Shown here: one piece after another, positions 16,348 to 24,612 of the stretch | How the letters are laid out: each line of letters starts with the position of its first letter | Position numbering within the stretch: position 1 is the first letter of the stretch | Assembly (NCBI RefSeq): GCF_026393345.1 | Contig: NZ_JAPLAI010000051.1 | Span: 1 to 37,598 of the forward strand | DNA: 37,598 nucleotides | DNA from: Microbacterium sp. | GTDB lineage: Bacteria > Actinomycetota > Actinomycetes > Actinomycetales > Microbacteriaceae | Direction: 5' to 3' | Made by a program: the position numbers and the translations under genes | Notes under the pieces: generated by a model | What the model was told of the DNA's origin: nothing | Database searches by the model: none | The model's input: only the letters and a program-made list of their open reading frames with translations

Positions 16348-16998
16348 ATGCGATCCGAGCAACCGCTGCCGGGCAATCCCTGGCCGCACGACATGGTTAT
16401 CACCCTCGATGACAGCTCTCAGGCCCTGCTGCAGCTGTTGTGGCTGCGGGAGGCGTACGACCTACCCGTTGTCGGCGATGTTCCGCCTCCGCTGACCGAC
16501 ACCCCTGCGCGCGCGTCGCGTGCACTCTCCGAGGATCAGCGCGCACAATGGACGCGCGAGTGGCCCCGCATCTGGGATGCGATCACACGCCACACCGCAA
16601 TCGAGCACGACCCGCTCCTGATCGAACGTGCGATGGCGGCGGGGATCGGTTCACCGGAACGGCTTGAGCTTCTGCAACAGATGGCGGGGCCCTCATGGCT
16701 GGACGCGTTCGGCGACGACGCGTTCGCCGACCCGTCGTACGAGGAGTGGGGGCGACGCGGGTTCGAGGCCGCCATGGCATCTCATGATCGAGCCTTGAAG
16801 GAACAGCCGGAGCGACGCGACCTCGCCGCCCTGGTACCGGCATGGGAGCGCGGGCTCACCACGATCGTGACGATTCCCTGCCGCGGCAGCTTCACTCGCA
16901 CGCTCACTCCCGCGAGCCTCCTCGTCACCAACGAGACCCGCGCAGACAGCGGTGCGTACCGGGCCGCACTCCGGTCGTTCGTCGACCTGCAGCACTGA
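16348..16998 (+). CDS. Hypothetical protein
   Basis: A 216-residue, soluble, probably mostly helical protein with no signal peptide or membrane segment. It has many Trp, Glu and Arg residues (LLWLREAYDLP, QRAQWTREWPRIW, WGRRGFEAAMASH) and a C-terminal strand-rich part (TTIVTIPCRGSFTRTLTPASLLVTNETR). I do not recognise a family. The codon use is that of the host, unlike the next gene. A stand-alone transcript is likely because the start is 44 bases after the previous stop with its own -10-like box. Confidence 0.7.
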   Translation: MRSEQPLPGNPWPHDMVITLDDSSQALLQLLWLREAYDLPVVGDVPPPLTDTPARASRALSEDQRAQWTREWPRIWDAITRHTAIEHDPLLIERAMAAGIGSPERLELLQQMAGPSWLDAFGDDAFADPSYEEWGRRGFEAAMASHDRALKEQPERRDLAALVPAWERGLTTIVTIPCRGSFTRTLTPASLLVTNETRADSGAYRAALRSFVDLQH

Positions 16999-17156
16999 GC
17001 TTGCTCAGCCGAGCACCGCTCCGACCGCCCGGCAGACCTTCATCACGATTCGAGCTCGCTGCACGTGCACGGGCACTGCTCTGGTTTCCATATGCGACAG
17101 CAATGGACCGACGCCTGCCAAGATGTGGCACAGGTTACTTGCTGGGAGGTCGGCCC

Positions 17157-18140
17157 TTGAACGCAGACGGAAATCAATCAACAAGGCGGACGAAGGTATT
17201 GCACCCTAACCACAGTCGCGGGAGCGCGGGGGAGAAGTTTGTTGAGGGCGTGTTACCCGGTCATTGGGTGGTCCGCAAAGTTGTGCCCGACTACGGACTG
17301 GACTTGCACATCGAAGTATTCGATCTCCTCCAGGATGGTTCAGGATGGGCGCAAACGGCAGGCGAACACATCTACGCGCAGGTGAAGACAGATTCCGAAG
17401 TCTCACGGTACGACGCGATTGTCGGTCCGCGACTCAACGTCTCGAAGTTCAAGAGCGTGGAACGACGAGGCGATGATGATCGCCGTGTCGGCGTCGTATC
17501 TGTGCCCATCGACGTCGCGGAACTCGCAACGATCGAAGCGATGGGGTCGTCTGTCCCTGTGATCCTCTTCTGGGTAGATGTCGAGTTACACGCGGCGTAT
17601 TACGTCTGTATGAATGACTACATTTCAAAAGTGCTACTCGTGGAAAACCCACGCTACGCAGAACAGCAAACAGTGAGCATCAGGATACCGGCACTGAACA
17701 GGATCGACGCGGAGACCACGGACTTCACCTACTTCTGGCTTCTCGCCCGTCGTTCAAAGCTCTACTCCCTCTTCAACCTGTTCAATTATCAGTTTCACGA
17801 GTTGGACTTCATCCGTAATCGGCATCCCAGCCGTGCCGACATTTCGGCATCCCAGGCGCTCGAGATGATCGACGTGTTCGTGTCGACGAACCTTCGCCTG
17901 GATGTCTGGGGTCGCCGCGGCGACGGCTGGTGGGCGCCCTTGGAGGACATCCACGGAGCGCTAACGACACTTCGCCGTCAAATGGAAGAGTTCAAACTGA
18001 TCCCCACCCCGCAGCTCGAGAAGAGGCTGATGCACTACGGATGGGACACCATGCGCCGAGGCGCCAACCTAGGCCGAATGTACGAGGAAATCGTTCGCGA
18101 GTGGTATCTGCCGACACATCTTGCCGCGAGCCTTCGGTGA
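17157..18140 (+). CDS. DUF4365 domain protein (nuclease-like), probably acquired
   Basis: A 327-residue protein with an N-terminal DUF4365 domain. The pattern SRGSAGEKFVEG (E26), VVPDYGLDLHIEVFD (D49) and HIYAQVKT (Q75, K77) fits the PD-(D/E)XK nuclease fold. The rest is helical (YFWLLARRSKLYSLFNLFNY, then a C-terminal coil). DUF4365 is often found near mobile and defence genes, but its action is not established. The TTG at 17157 is chosen because GGGAGG lies 7 bases upstream; ATG 17103 is the alternative. Base composition is clearly lower in GC than the neighbours, with codons such as AAT, TTA and AAA, and it sits beside two tRNA genes. Both suggest transfer. Confidence 0.8.
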   Translation: MNADGNQSTRRTKVLHPNHSRGSAGEKFVEGVLPGHWVVRKVVPDYGLDLHIEVFDLLQDGSGWAQTAGEHIYAQVKTDSEVSRYDAIVGPRLNVSKFKSVERRGDDDRRVGVVSVPIDVAELATIEAMGSSVPVILFWVDVELHAAYYVCMNDYISKVLLVENPRYAEQQTVSIRIPALNRIDAETTDFTYFWLLARRSKLYSLFNLFNYQFHELDFIRNRHPSRADISASQALEMIDVFVSTNLRLDVWGRRGDGWWAPLEDIHGALTTLRRQMEEFKLIPTPQLEKRLMHYGWDTMRRGANLGRMYEEIVREWYLPTHLAASLR

Positions 18141-18314
18141 CGGCGCGCTGGTCCGCGCCAGACTCGCCGAGGCTGTGCGCCCGGCCTCGGCGCAGCACTG
18201 AAGCCGGCACGTTTCGACTCGCTCCACGACCGGAGAAGCCGAACAAGCACAGGAAGAGCGGGGGCAAGGTGGACGCGGCCACTCGGACGCCGAGATCATC
18301 ACATCCGGAAACGC

Positions 18315-18345
18315 AAAACCCCCGGTAGACCGGGGGTTCTTGTTT
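18315..18345. terminator. Bidirectional intrinsic terminator
   Basis: A 9-bp stem (18317-18325 with 18330-18338, AACCCCCGG/CCGGGGGTT) with loop TAGA. It is followed by TTCTTGTTT on the plus strand and by TTTT within the minus-strand end, so it can end the tRNA transcript and the DUF4365 transcript. The 174 bases between the DUF4365 stop and this site hold no gene I can support. Confidence 0.85.
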
Positions 18346-18346
18346 G

Positions 18347-18420
18347 TAGCAGGAGCGGGGCTTGAACCCGCGACCTCACGATTATGAGTCGTGCGCTCTC
18401 ACCAACTGAGCTACCCTGCC
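18347..18420 (-). tRNA. tRNA-Met (anticodon CAT)
   Basis: A 74-nt cloverleaf. The acceptor stem GGCAGGG pairs with TCCTGCT (G-T pairs at both ends), the anticodon stem CACGA/TCGTG holds loop CTCATAA with anticodon CAT, and the T arm is GCGGG-TTCAAGC-CCCGC. The anticodon arm matches elongator Met rather than initiator. CCA is not encoded. The terminator follows directly. Confidence 0.95.
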
Positions 18421-18455
18421 GCGTTGCATCCGGCATGATTTCGAAGGATGCTGCG

Positions 18456-18527
<72 letters not shown>

Positions 18528-18595
18528 GTGCTGCCCGCAAGCGGGCAACTAGAAGAGAATACCAGAGCCGAGGCGTCCTCCTGAAACCGAGACGC

Positions 18596-19891
18596 TTATT
18601 CGCCGTCGAGGCTCATGCGGCCGGCGTTCTCCCGCAACCATTCGATCGGATCGATCGCGGTCGTGCCGTTCGCGAGCACCTCGACGTGAGTGTGCGCCCC
18701 GAACGAACGCCCGGTGTTGCCGGTACGCCCGAGGTACTGTCCCGCCACCACGGTGTCGCCGACGCTGACCTGCAGCGACCCGTAGAGCATGTGACCGTAG
18801 CGGGTCGAGACGAGCTTGCCGTCGATGATGTGGTCGATGAGCACCGTCACCCCGAACGCGCCGCCGCTCTCGGTCGCGATGCGGACGGTGCCGGCCGCAA
18901 TGGCCTGCACGTGCGCGCCCTGACCAGGCGTGAAGTCGGCGCCCTCGTGCAGCGCACCGGACCGCCAACCGTAGCCGTACGTGATCGGCACACCCACCGC
19001 GAACGGCCACTGGATGGCCGCGTTCGGGTTGTTCGAGAAGAAGGTGGAGTAGTTGGTGATCCCGACCTCGGACGCCAGCGACGCCGTGGTCGCCGTGGCG
19101 TAGTCGCTGCGGTCGAGGCTCGCGGTCGTCGCGGTGGCGGGGGCGACGTACGCCTGGATCTCGTCCGTGCCGCTGGCGGCCACATCGGAGGCGAGCGACA
19201 CCGTGCCGAGCGCGGTGGTACCGGATGCGGCGGCGACGGCCTCCGCGGGGGTGGTCATGCCGACGGCGAGGAGCCCGACGATGCCCATGGCGCCGATCGT
19301 GGCGGAGGCGGCGGTGACCCGCTTGAACGCGGCGCCCCGGCCCAGAAGACGGCCCCGCTTCGGCTGCGTAGCCGCGTGCGGGGCGGATGCGGAGTCTTCG
19401 GCCGGCTCATCCTCGAGGATCGCGGCAGCCGCGACCTGGATGGGCGTCTCACCCGTGAAGGAGAAGAGCCGGGCGGCGGCCTCGAACTCGTCGACGACCG
19501 TACGGCCATCGGCGCGGACGGCCTCCACGAATTCGACCTCGGGGATCTCCTCGGCGGCGTCGACCTCGGCGGCATCGAGCTCGGCCAGAGTTGCGTCGAC
19601 CTCACCCACCGGCTCGACGGTTTCGACCGTGACGGCGGTACCTGCGGGCTCGGACGTACCCGGAACGTCGTTGATCGTGACGAACGCCGCATCCTTCGCA
19701 GCCAGTTCACGAAGCTGCCGGCGCGTAAGAGGAACCGTGGGCGCGAGCACGTCGGCGGGGGCGGCAGGGGCTGCCGCATCCATCACACCGGTCTGATCGT
19801 CCGAGACCTGCTGCACATCGACCGCGTGAGCGGAGGGGCGGCGACTGCGGCGCAAGGGAGCGCTCTCAGCCTTTGTGTCTACGGAAATCAA
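18596..19891 (-). CDS. M23 family metallopeptidase (LytM domain)
   Basis: A 431-residue cell-wall hydrolase. The C-terminal LytM domain (about 290-420) has zinc ligands H315 and D319 in HEGADF and the HTH motif at 400-402 (GAHTHVEV). The N-terminal 190 residues are acidic and disordered, followed by one hydrophobic helix (VTAASATIGAMGIVGLLAVGM, near residue 195) that anchors the enzyme so that the domain lies outside. It probably cuts peptidoglycan cross-links in growth or division. A TTG at 19891 is the longest start; a downstream ATG at about 19784 is possible, so the N-terminus is uncertain. It stands alone upstream of the tRNA genes. Confidence 0.88.
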   Translation of the reverse strand: MISVDTKAESAPLRRSRRPSAHAVDVQQVSDDQTGVMDAAAPAAPADVLAPTVPLTRRQLRELAAKDAAFVTINDVPGTSEPAGTAVTVETVEPVGEVDATLAELDAAEVDAAEEIPEVEFVEAVRADGRTVVDEFEAAARLFSFTGETPIQVAAAAILEDEPAEDSASAPHAATQPKRGRLLGRGAAFKRVTAASATIGAMGIVGLLAVGMTTPAEAVAAASGTTALGTVSLASDVAASGTDEIQAYVAPATATTASLDRSDYATATTASLASEVGITNYSTFFSNNPNAAIQWPFAVGVPITYGYGWRSGALHEGADFTPGQGAHVQAIAAGTVRIATESGGAFGVTVLIDHIIDGKLVSTRYGHMLYGSLQVSVGDTVVAGQYLGRTGNTGRSFGAHTHVEVLANGTTAIDPIEWLRENAGRMSLDGE

Positions 19892-19974
19892 AACTCTGAA
19901 TCGCCTCAGTTCGTGTCGCGGGCGCGACGAGGATATCTGTACGGGTCAGTCGCCACTTCGGTCGGGAGACGAAG

Positions 19975-19991
19975 ATAACGAACGGGTAAAC
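19975..19991. promoter_or_regulatory. Direct repeat upstream of the M23 gene
   Basis: ATAACG (19975-19980) and GTAAAC (19986-19991) form two TAA-centred half-sites 11 bases apart. Response regulators such as MtrA bind direct repeats of this general kind before actinobacterial cell-wall hydrolase genes. This is a tentative match from memory of the motif. Confidence 0.25.
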
Positions 19992-20028
19992 ACTACCTGG
20001 CTCGACCTGAGAATGCCATGCACGGAAG

Positions 20029-20823
20029 TCACTCTCTAATGACGGATACGAGCCGAGCGAAAAGGTCTGGTCCCGCGGCGATCGTCATCGCCCGCCCGAC
20101 AGGCGCTCCGCCGATCCCGCCGACGAGTCCATCGGCCTCCTGCACGAGCAGCGCTCCCGCGGCGTGGTCCCACGGATGCAGGCCGCGCTCGAAGTAGCCG
20201 TCGAGGCGGCCGGCCGCGACACTCGCGAGGTCGAGCGACGCCGCACCCATCCGCCGGATGTCACGGGCCAGTGGCATGACCTTCGCGAGGCGGGCGAGGT
20301 CGCCCGCGTGCGTGGCCGGGTCGTAGCCGAATCCGGTGGCCAGCAGCGCGCCCGCCGCCGACACCGGGTCGTTGACCGCGAGGCGTCGATCGCCCAGCCA
20401 GGCACCTTCTCCCCGCGACGCACGGAACAGCTCACCCGAGACGGGGTTGAACACCACGCCCGCGAGGGCCGTCCACTCGCCGGGCTCCGGAGGACCCTCG
20501 ACCACGGCGATGCTCACGGCGTAGGCGGGGATGCCGTAGGCGTAGTTGACCGTGCCGTCGATCGGATCGACCACCCACGTGATGCCGCTGCGTGACTCGC
20601 CCGCGCCGGACTCCTCGCCCAGGAACCCGTCGTCGGGGCGGGCATCCGCGATGCGCCGTCGGATGAGGTCCTCGACCTCACGGTCGGCCTCGGTGACGAT
20701 ATCCGCGATCGCCGACTTGGTCGCGGCGATCGACACTCCGGCCTCGCGGCGTCGCGCCGCCAACTCCCCCGCCTCGCGGGCGATGTCGACGGCGAGTTCC
20801 AGCAGGTCGTGGGATGCGGTCAT
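20029..20823 (-). CDS. Inositol monophosphatase family protein
   Basis: A 264-residue Mg-dependent phosphatase. The metal ligands are E70 in GEES, D86 and D89 in DPIDGT, and D219 in HPWDH. Such enzymes remove phosphate from inositol-1-phosphate, histidinol-phosphate or 3'-phosphoadenosine phosphate. The form here is typical of actinobacterial members annotated SuhB or HisN, and the sequence alone does not settle which. The ATG at 20823 lies 7 nt after a TAGCGT box, which suggests a leaderless start. The upstream membrane protein ends 19 bases before, in the same direction. Confidence 0.9.
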   Translation of the reverse strand: MTASHDLLELAVDIAREAGELAARRREAGVSIAATKSAIADIVTEADREVEDLIRRRIADARPDDGFLGEESGAGESRSGITWVVDPIDGTVNYAYGIPAYAVSIAVVEGPPEPGEWTALAGVVFNPVSGELFRASRGEGAWLGDRRLAVNDPVSAAGALLATGFGYDPATHAGDLARLAKVMPLARDIRRMGAASLDLASVAAGRLDGYFERGLHPWDHAAGALLVQEADGLVGGIGGAPVGRAMTIAAGPDLFARLVSVIRE

Positions 20824-20830
20824 GCGTCCC

Positions 20831-20836
20831 ACGCTA
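20831..20836 (-). promoter_or_regulatory. -10 box of a leaderless promoter for the phosphatase gene
   Basis: TAGCGT on the minus strand (20836-20831), 7 nt before the ATG at 20823. Confidence 0.5.
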
Positions 20837-20842
20837 CCGGCG

Positions 20843-21787
20843 TCACTGCTGCGACGGCTGCGGCGGAAGAGGCGGCGGTGGCGGGAAGCCGGTGTAGCCG
20901 GCGGGCGGGGTCGGTTCCTGCGGCGGGGTCGAGGCCTGCGGCTCGGGCGGCGTGATGACCGGACCCTCCGACGGGTGCGGGGCGTAGGCCGCATCCGCCG
21001 TGGGCGAGGCGGTGTGCGTCGGCGCGTAGCCGGTCGGGTACCCGGTGTAATAGGCGTTCCAGTCCGGGCTGCCGTCGGGCAGCACCGGGAGCGGCGTGAC
21101 CCCGTCGACGTAGGTGGGCCAGGTCGGTGCGGCGACGGGCGCCGGGCGCGGGCGCTTCGGCGCGAACAGCAGGTTGACCAGCGGGACGAGGGCGGTGCCG
21201 AGCGCGGCGAGGATCGTCACGGCGACGACGATGCGCCAGTAGATCTCATGGAAGTGCAACCACTCGTTCAGCATGAGCGGCAGCACCACCAGGACCGCGA
21301 GGAGGACGACGAGGCCGATGGTGGTGTACCCGACGACCTTGTTGAACGTGGTGGGCTGGCGCTGCAGTGCCTTGGTGAACAGGCGGATGTGGAGCACGGC
21401 GAGCTGGAGCACGAGCACGATGAGCAGGAACGAGAAGAGGCGCGTGATGCCCTCGAAGCCGTCCGACTCGTTCCCCTCTGGCATCCAGGTGAGGAACGCT
21501 CCGATCAGCAGCGCCAGGATCCAGCTGCCCATGCTGACGAGCGTGAACCAGTCGGGACGCTGGGGTGCGAGATGCGCCTCGAGGATCGCGACTCCGGCGA
21601 AGGCGGCCAGCAACACGATGGTGAGGAAGGCCCGGCCGATGATGCCGTTCTGCGAGCCGATCAGGACCCACACGACGCTCACGATCGCGGCGGCGATCAG
21701 GGCACCGATCGCCACCCAGATGGCCCAGCGCGCGAGCTTCGACGACCCGGAGGTCGCCTCGGTGGTCTGGTGTTCCGGTGCGGTCAT
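20843..21787 (-). CDS. Membrane protein of unknown function with Pro-rich tail
   Basis: A 314-residue protein. Hydrophobic helices appear near residues 20-45, 52-70, 80-98, 112-135, 150-172 and 180-205, so about six membrane spans. The last 100 residues are Pro/Tyr/Thr-rich (WPTYVDG, NAYYTGYPTGYAP, FPPPPPLPPQP), probably a disordered cytoplasmic or external tail. I do not recognise a family. GGGAGGG lies 7 bases before the ATG at 21787. The longer upstream frame (to 22249) only overlaps the transporter gene on the same strand and is not supported. Confidence 0.78.
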   Translation of the reverse strand: MTAPEHQTTEATSGSSKLARWAIWVAIGALIAAAIVSVVWVLIGSQNGIIGRAFLTIVLLAAFAGVAILEAHLAPQRPDWFTLVSMGSWILALLIGAFLTWMPEGNESDGFEGITRLFSFLLIVLVLQLAVLHIRLFTKALQRQPTTFNKVVGYTTIGLVVLLAVLVVLPLMLNEWLHFHEIYWRIVVAVTILAALGTALVPLVNLLFAPKRPRPAPVAAPTWPTYVDGVTPLPVLPDGSPDWNAYYTGYPTGYAPTHTASPTADAAYAPHPSEGPVITPPEPQASTPPQEPTPPAGYTGFPPPPPLPPQPSQQ

Positions 21788-21912
21788 CGCCACGCCCTCC
21801 CGCTCTGGCGGGCAGGTGCCCGCACCGCCCCATCCTGACACGCGGGCCCGCCGCCCGTGAGAGATTGTGCACATCGCCCGCCGCCCTGTCCACGGCGAAG
21901 CGGGCGACGGGG

Positions 21913-23124
21913 CTACCCGACGGCGACACGACGCCGGCGACCGCGAGACGCGAACCACCAGCAGACCAACGAACAGACCGAGCCGCCCACGACCACCGCG
22001 GACAAGGTGGACGCGCCGACGCCGATGAGTCCGGTGAGGGGCGACCCGAGTGCGCCGCCCAGGAACTGCGCCGCCCCGGTCAGCGCCGACGCCGCACCGC
22101 TCGCGACCAGCACCGACTGCCCCCAGCTGTGCGTAGCGGGCAGGACGAGCCCGGCACCCGCGGCGAAGACCGTGGATGCCAGCCACAGCGCGCCGTCGGC
22201 GAGACGGAGCTCCGCGACGACGAGCCCCAGCGCGCCGCCGCAGACGCACAGCATCAGCCCGAACGCGAGCGGGAACGACGAATGCTGGCGCCGCACGATT
22301 CGCCGGAACAGGAGGTTGGCCGAGAACATCGCCACCGCATTCGTGCCGAACACGAGCGCGAACACCGCGGGCGGATAGCCGAGCTCACGCTCCACGATGA
22401 ACGAGGTCGTCGCGACGTAGGCGTAGAACCCGACGCCGAAGGCGAACATGCCCGCCGTGACCCAGACGAGCTCGGGATCCGCCAGTCCGCGCAGGAGCGA
22501 CCGCACCACGCGGCGGTCGCTGACGCGGGCGGCCGGCGGGAGCGTCTCCGGCACGGTGAGGGCGAAGACGAGACTCAGCACCGCGCCCATTCCGGCGAGC
22601 GCGATGAAATCGGCACGCCATCCGCCGAGCGCGGCGATGCCGGCGCCCAGGACGGGCGCGATGACCGGCGCGATCGCGGTCACGGTGGAGAGCAGGCCGA
22701 TGCGCGCGGCGACGGTGGGGCCGTCTGACGACACGTCCCGGATCACGCTGCGTGCGACCACGATCCCGGCGGCGCCGCAGAGCCCCACCAGCACTCGGAC
22801 GGCGAGGAGCATCACCGGGTCCGTGGCGAGCGCGCTCAGCCCGCAGGCAACGGTCCACCCGAGGACGCCGACGAGGATGACCGGGCGCCGGCCGAGGCGG
22901 TCGCTGAGCGGGCCGCAGATGAGCTGCCCGAGGGCGATCCCGACGAGGCATCCCGTGATGCTCGCCTGAGCGAGCCAGTCGGGCCCGCCGAGATCCGCCT
23001 GCATCGCGGGTAGCGCGGGGGTATAGATGTCGATCGACAGCGGTGCGAGCGCCGTGAGCAGCGCCAACACCGCGAACATCCTCGCGGTGAACCGTGGGGA
23101 TGTCGCCCGCAACGGTTCCCTCAT
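21913..23124 (-). CDS. Bcr/CflA family MFS drug/metabolite transporter
   Basis: A 403-residue MFS protein with 12 predicted helices. The Bcr/CflA signatures LSIDIYTPALPAM in helix 1 and CGPLSDRLGRRPVIL (the MFS loop 2-3 motif) are clear, followed by RVLVGLCGAAGIVVARSVIRD. Members export drugs, sulfonamides or small metabolites by proton antiport. The ATG at 23124 overlaps the stop of the dienelactone-hydrolase gene (ATGA). It is the last gene of the dioxygenase operon, so it may export an intermediate or toxic analogue of that pathway, which is inference. Confidence 0.9.
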   Translation of the reverse strand: MREPLRATSPRFTARMFAVLALLTALAPLSIDIYTPALPAMQADLGGPDWLAQASITGCLVGIALGQLICGPLSDRLGRRPVILVGVLGWTVACGLSALATDPVMLLAVRVLVGLCGAAGIVVARSVIRDVSSDGPTVAARIGLLSTVTAIAPVIAPVLGAGIAALGGWRADFIALAGMGAVLSLVFALTVPETLPPAARVSDRRVVRSLLRGLADPELVWVTAGMFAFGVGFYAYVATTSFIVERELGYPPAVFALVFGTNAVAMFSANLLFRRIVRRQHSSFPLAFGLMLCVCGGALGLVVAELRLADGALWLASTVFAAGAGLVLPATHSWGQSVLVASGAASALTGAAQFLGGALGSPLTGLIGVGASTLSAVVVGGSVCSLVCWWFASRGRRRRVAVG

Positions 23125-23864
23125 CCGGTGACGCCCGGGATGATCTCCACGAGAAAGTGGGTCGTCGCCCGCTGCGACCGCGCGGCGCTCCGCGGCTCGT
23201 ACGCGAACAGATCGGGATGCGGCGAGTCGGTCAGGTGCGGGTTGGTGAATGCGTGCGTCGTCCCGCTGTAGAGGTCGAGCTCCCACTCGACCTCGGCGGC
23301 ATCCATCCCGGCCTGCAGGGACGCCCGCTGCTCAGGGGTGGCCATCGGGTCGATCGCCCCGGCGCTCACGAGCACGTTCAGGCCCGGGGCCGGTGTCCAC
23401 ACAGCGCCGGGATCGAGCAGGTCGAGTCCGGGGTGGATCGCGACGACGCCCCGCACCCGCCCACCGGTGCGGGCGAACTCGAGGGCGGAGGCGCCGCCGA
23501 AGCAGTAGCCCACCGTGACGATGCGCTCGGGGTCCACCTCGGGCTGTGCCCGTGCGGTGTCGTGGGCGGCGGCGATCCGGGCGATCCACGCGTCTCGGTC
23601 GCCGACGACCGCACCGATGCGCGGACCGATGGCGGAGGAATCGGTCTCGGTGGCGCGGTCACCCCAGACGTCCGCGGCGAACACCGTGTAGCCGAGGCCC
23701 GCGTACCGCTCCGCCTCGGCGAGCGAGAAGCCGCCGAGACCGAAAGCGTCGTGGATCAGCACCACGGTGGGCGCTTCCTGCCGTGCGGATGCGGCCAGCA
23801 GCATCCCCCGCATCCGGATCCCGCCGCTCGTGTACTCGACATCGCGCACGATCTCGATCGTCAT
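23121..23864 (-). CDS. Dienelactone hydrolase family protein
   Basis: A 247-residue alpha/beta hydrolase with the dienelactone hydrolase triad C121 (GYCFGG), D172 and H204 (TTHAFT). The nucleophile is Cys as in DLH. Classical DLH opens dienelactones of the ortho pathway. Here the gene lies between an aldolase-like and a transporter gene behind an extradiol dioxygenase, so it may instead hydrolyse a ring-cleavage product or lactone. ATG 23864 is preceded by GAGGAG and overlaps the RraA-family stop; its own stop overlaps the transporter start. Translational coupling across the chain is expected. Confidence 0.9.
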   Translation of the reverse strand: MTIEIVRDVEYTSGGIRMRGMLLAASARQEAPTVVLIHDAFGLGGFSLAEAERYAGLGYTVFAADVWGDRATETDSSAIGPRIGAVVGDRDAWIARIAAAHDTARAQPEVDPERIVTVGYCFGGASALEFARTGGRVRGVVAIHPGLDLLDPGAVWTPAPGLNVLVSAGAIDPMATPEQRASLQAGMDAAEVEWELDLYSGTTHAFTNPHLTDSPHPDLFAYEPRSAARSQRATTHFLVEIIPGVTG

Positions 23865-24571
23865 CGCTGCTCCTCGTGCTCGGTGGCCGCGCGATATCTC
23901 GCCGCCCATTCCGCGTTCGGCGGGAACAGCCCATCGATCGGGTTGCCCGCCTCGACCTGCTCCACCACCCAGGCGTCCTCGCGCTCCTGCGCCGCAGCGT
24001 CCGCGGCGACCTCGGCGACGACCGCGGCCGGGATCACGATGACGCCGTCGTCATCGCCGACGATGACGTCACCCGGCATGACCGTGGCACCGCCGCAGGC
24101 GATCGGCACATCGTGCTCCCACGGCACATGGCGGCGGCCGAGCACGGCGGGGTGCGCGCTCTGGCTGAACACCGGCAGGCCGATCGCGGCGATCTGCGCG
24201 GCATCGCGCACCGCGCCGTCGGTCACCACACCCGCCGCGCCGCGCACCTTGGCACGCGTCACCAGGATGTCGCCGATCGTGCCCGCCTCGCGGACGCCCC
24301 GCGCGTCGACGACGAGCACGTCGCCGTCGCCGAGCGCGTCGATCGCCTGCTTCTGTGCATTGAACCCGCCGCCGTGCGTGGCAAACAGGTCCGCCCGGAA
24401 CGGCAGCAGCCGCAGGGTGCGTGCTGTGCCGACCATGCGGTGTCCGGGCCGGTTTGCTGCGACGCCGTCGATGAAGACGTCGCCGAGCCCGCGCTTGCGC
24501 AGCGCGCTGCTGAGTGTGGAGACCGGGGTGGCTTCGAGCAGCGCCCGAAGCTCGGGGTCGAGTACGGTCAT
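23861..24571 (-). CDS. RraA-family protein, probable 4-hydroxy-2-oxoacid aldolase
   Basis: A 236-residue RraA-fold protein. The aldolase-type motif GD (100-101) and DGAVRD with R122 and D123 are present, as in 4-hydroxy-4-methyl-2-oxoglutarate/oxaloacetate aldolases, whereas true RNase E regulators lack them. Such enzymes are divalent-metal class II aldolases that release pyruvate. A C-terminal helical extension of about 30 residues is also seen in these aldolases. Together with the dioxygenase and an FAH-family gene it would complete a meta-cleavage route. GAGGAA precedes the ATG. The stop overlaps the next gene. Confidence 0.85.
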   Translation of the reverse strand: MTVLDPELRALLEATPVSTLSSALRKRGLGDVFIDGVAANRPGHRMVGTARTLRLLPFRADLFATHGGGFNAQKQAIDALGDGDVLVVDARGVREAGTIGDILVTRAKVRGAAGVVTDGAVRDAAQIAAIGLPVFSQSAHPAVLGRRHVPWEHDVPIACGGATVMPGDVIVGDDDGVIVIPAAVVAEVAADAAAQEREDAWVVEQVEAGNPIDGLFPPNAEWAARYRAATEHEEQR

Positions 24572-24612
24572 CAGGCGCTGTTCCTCTTCTGTCCGTTTCG
24601 CACGGGGCGCGC

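Noticed and set aside
19892..20028. c-di-AMP (ydaO) riboswitch before the M23 peptidase
   Set aside because: Such riboswitches precede some actinobacterial wall-hydrolase genes, but the gap here is only 137 bases and I cannot find the conserved core.
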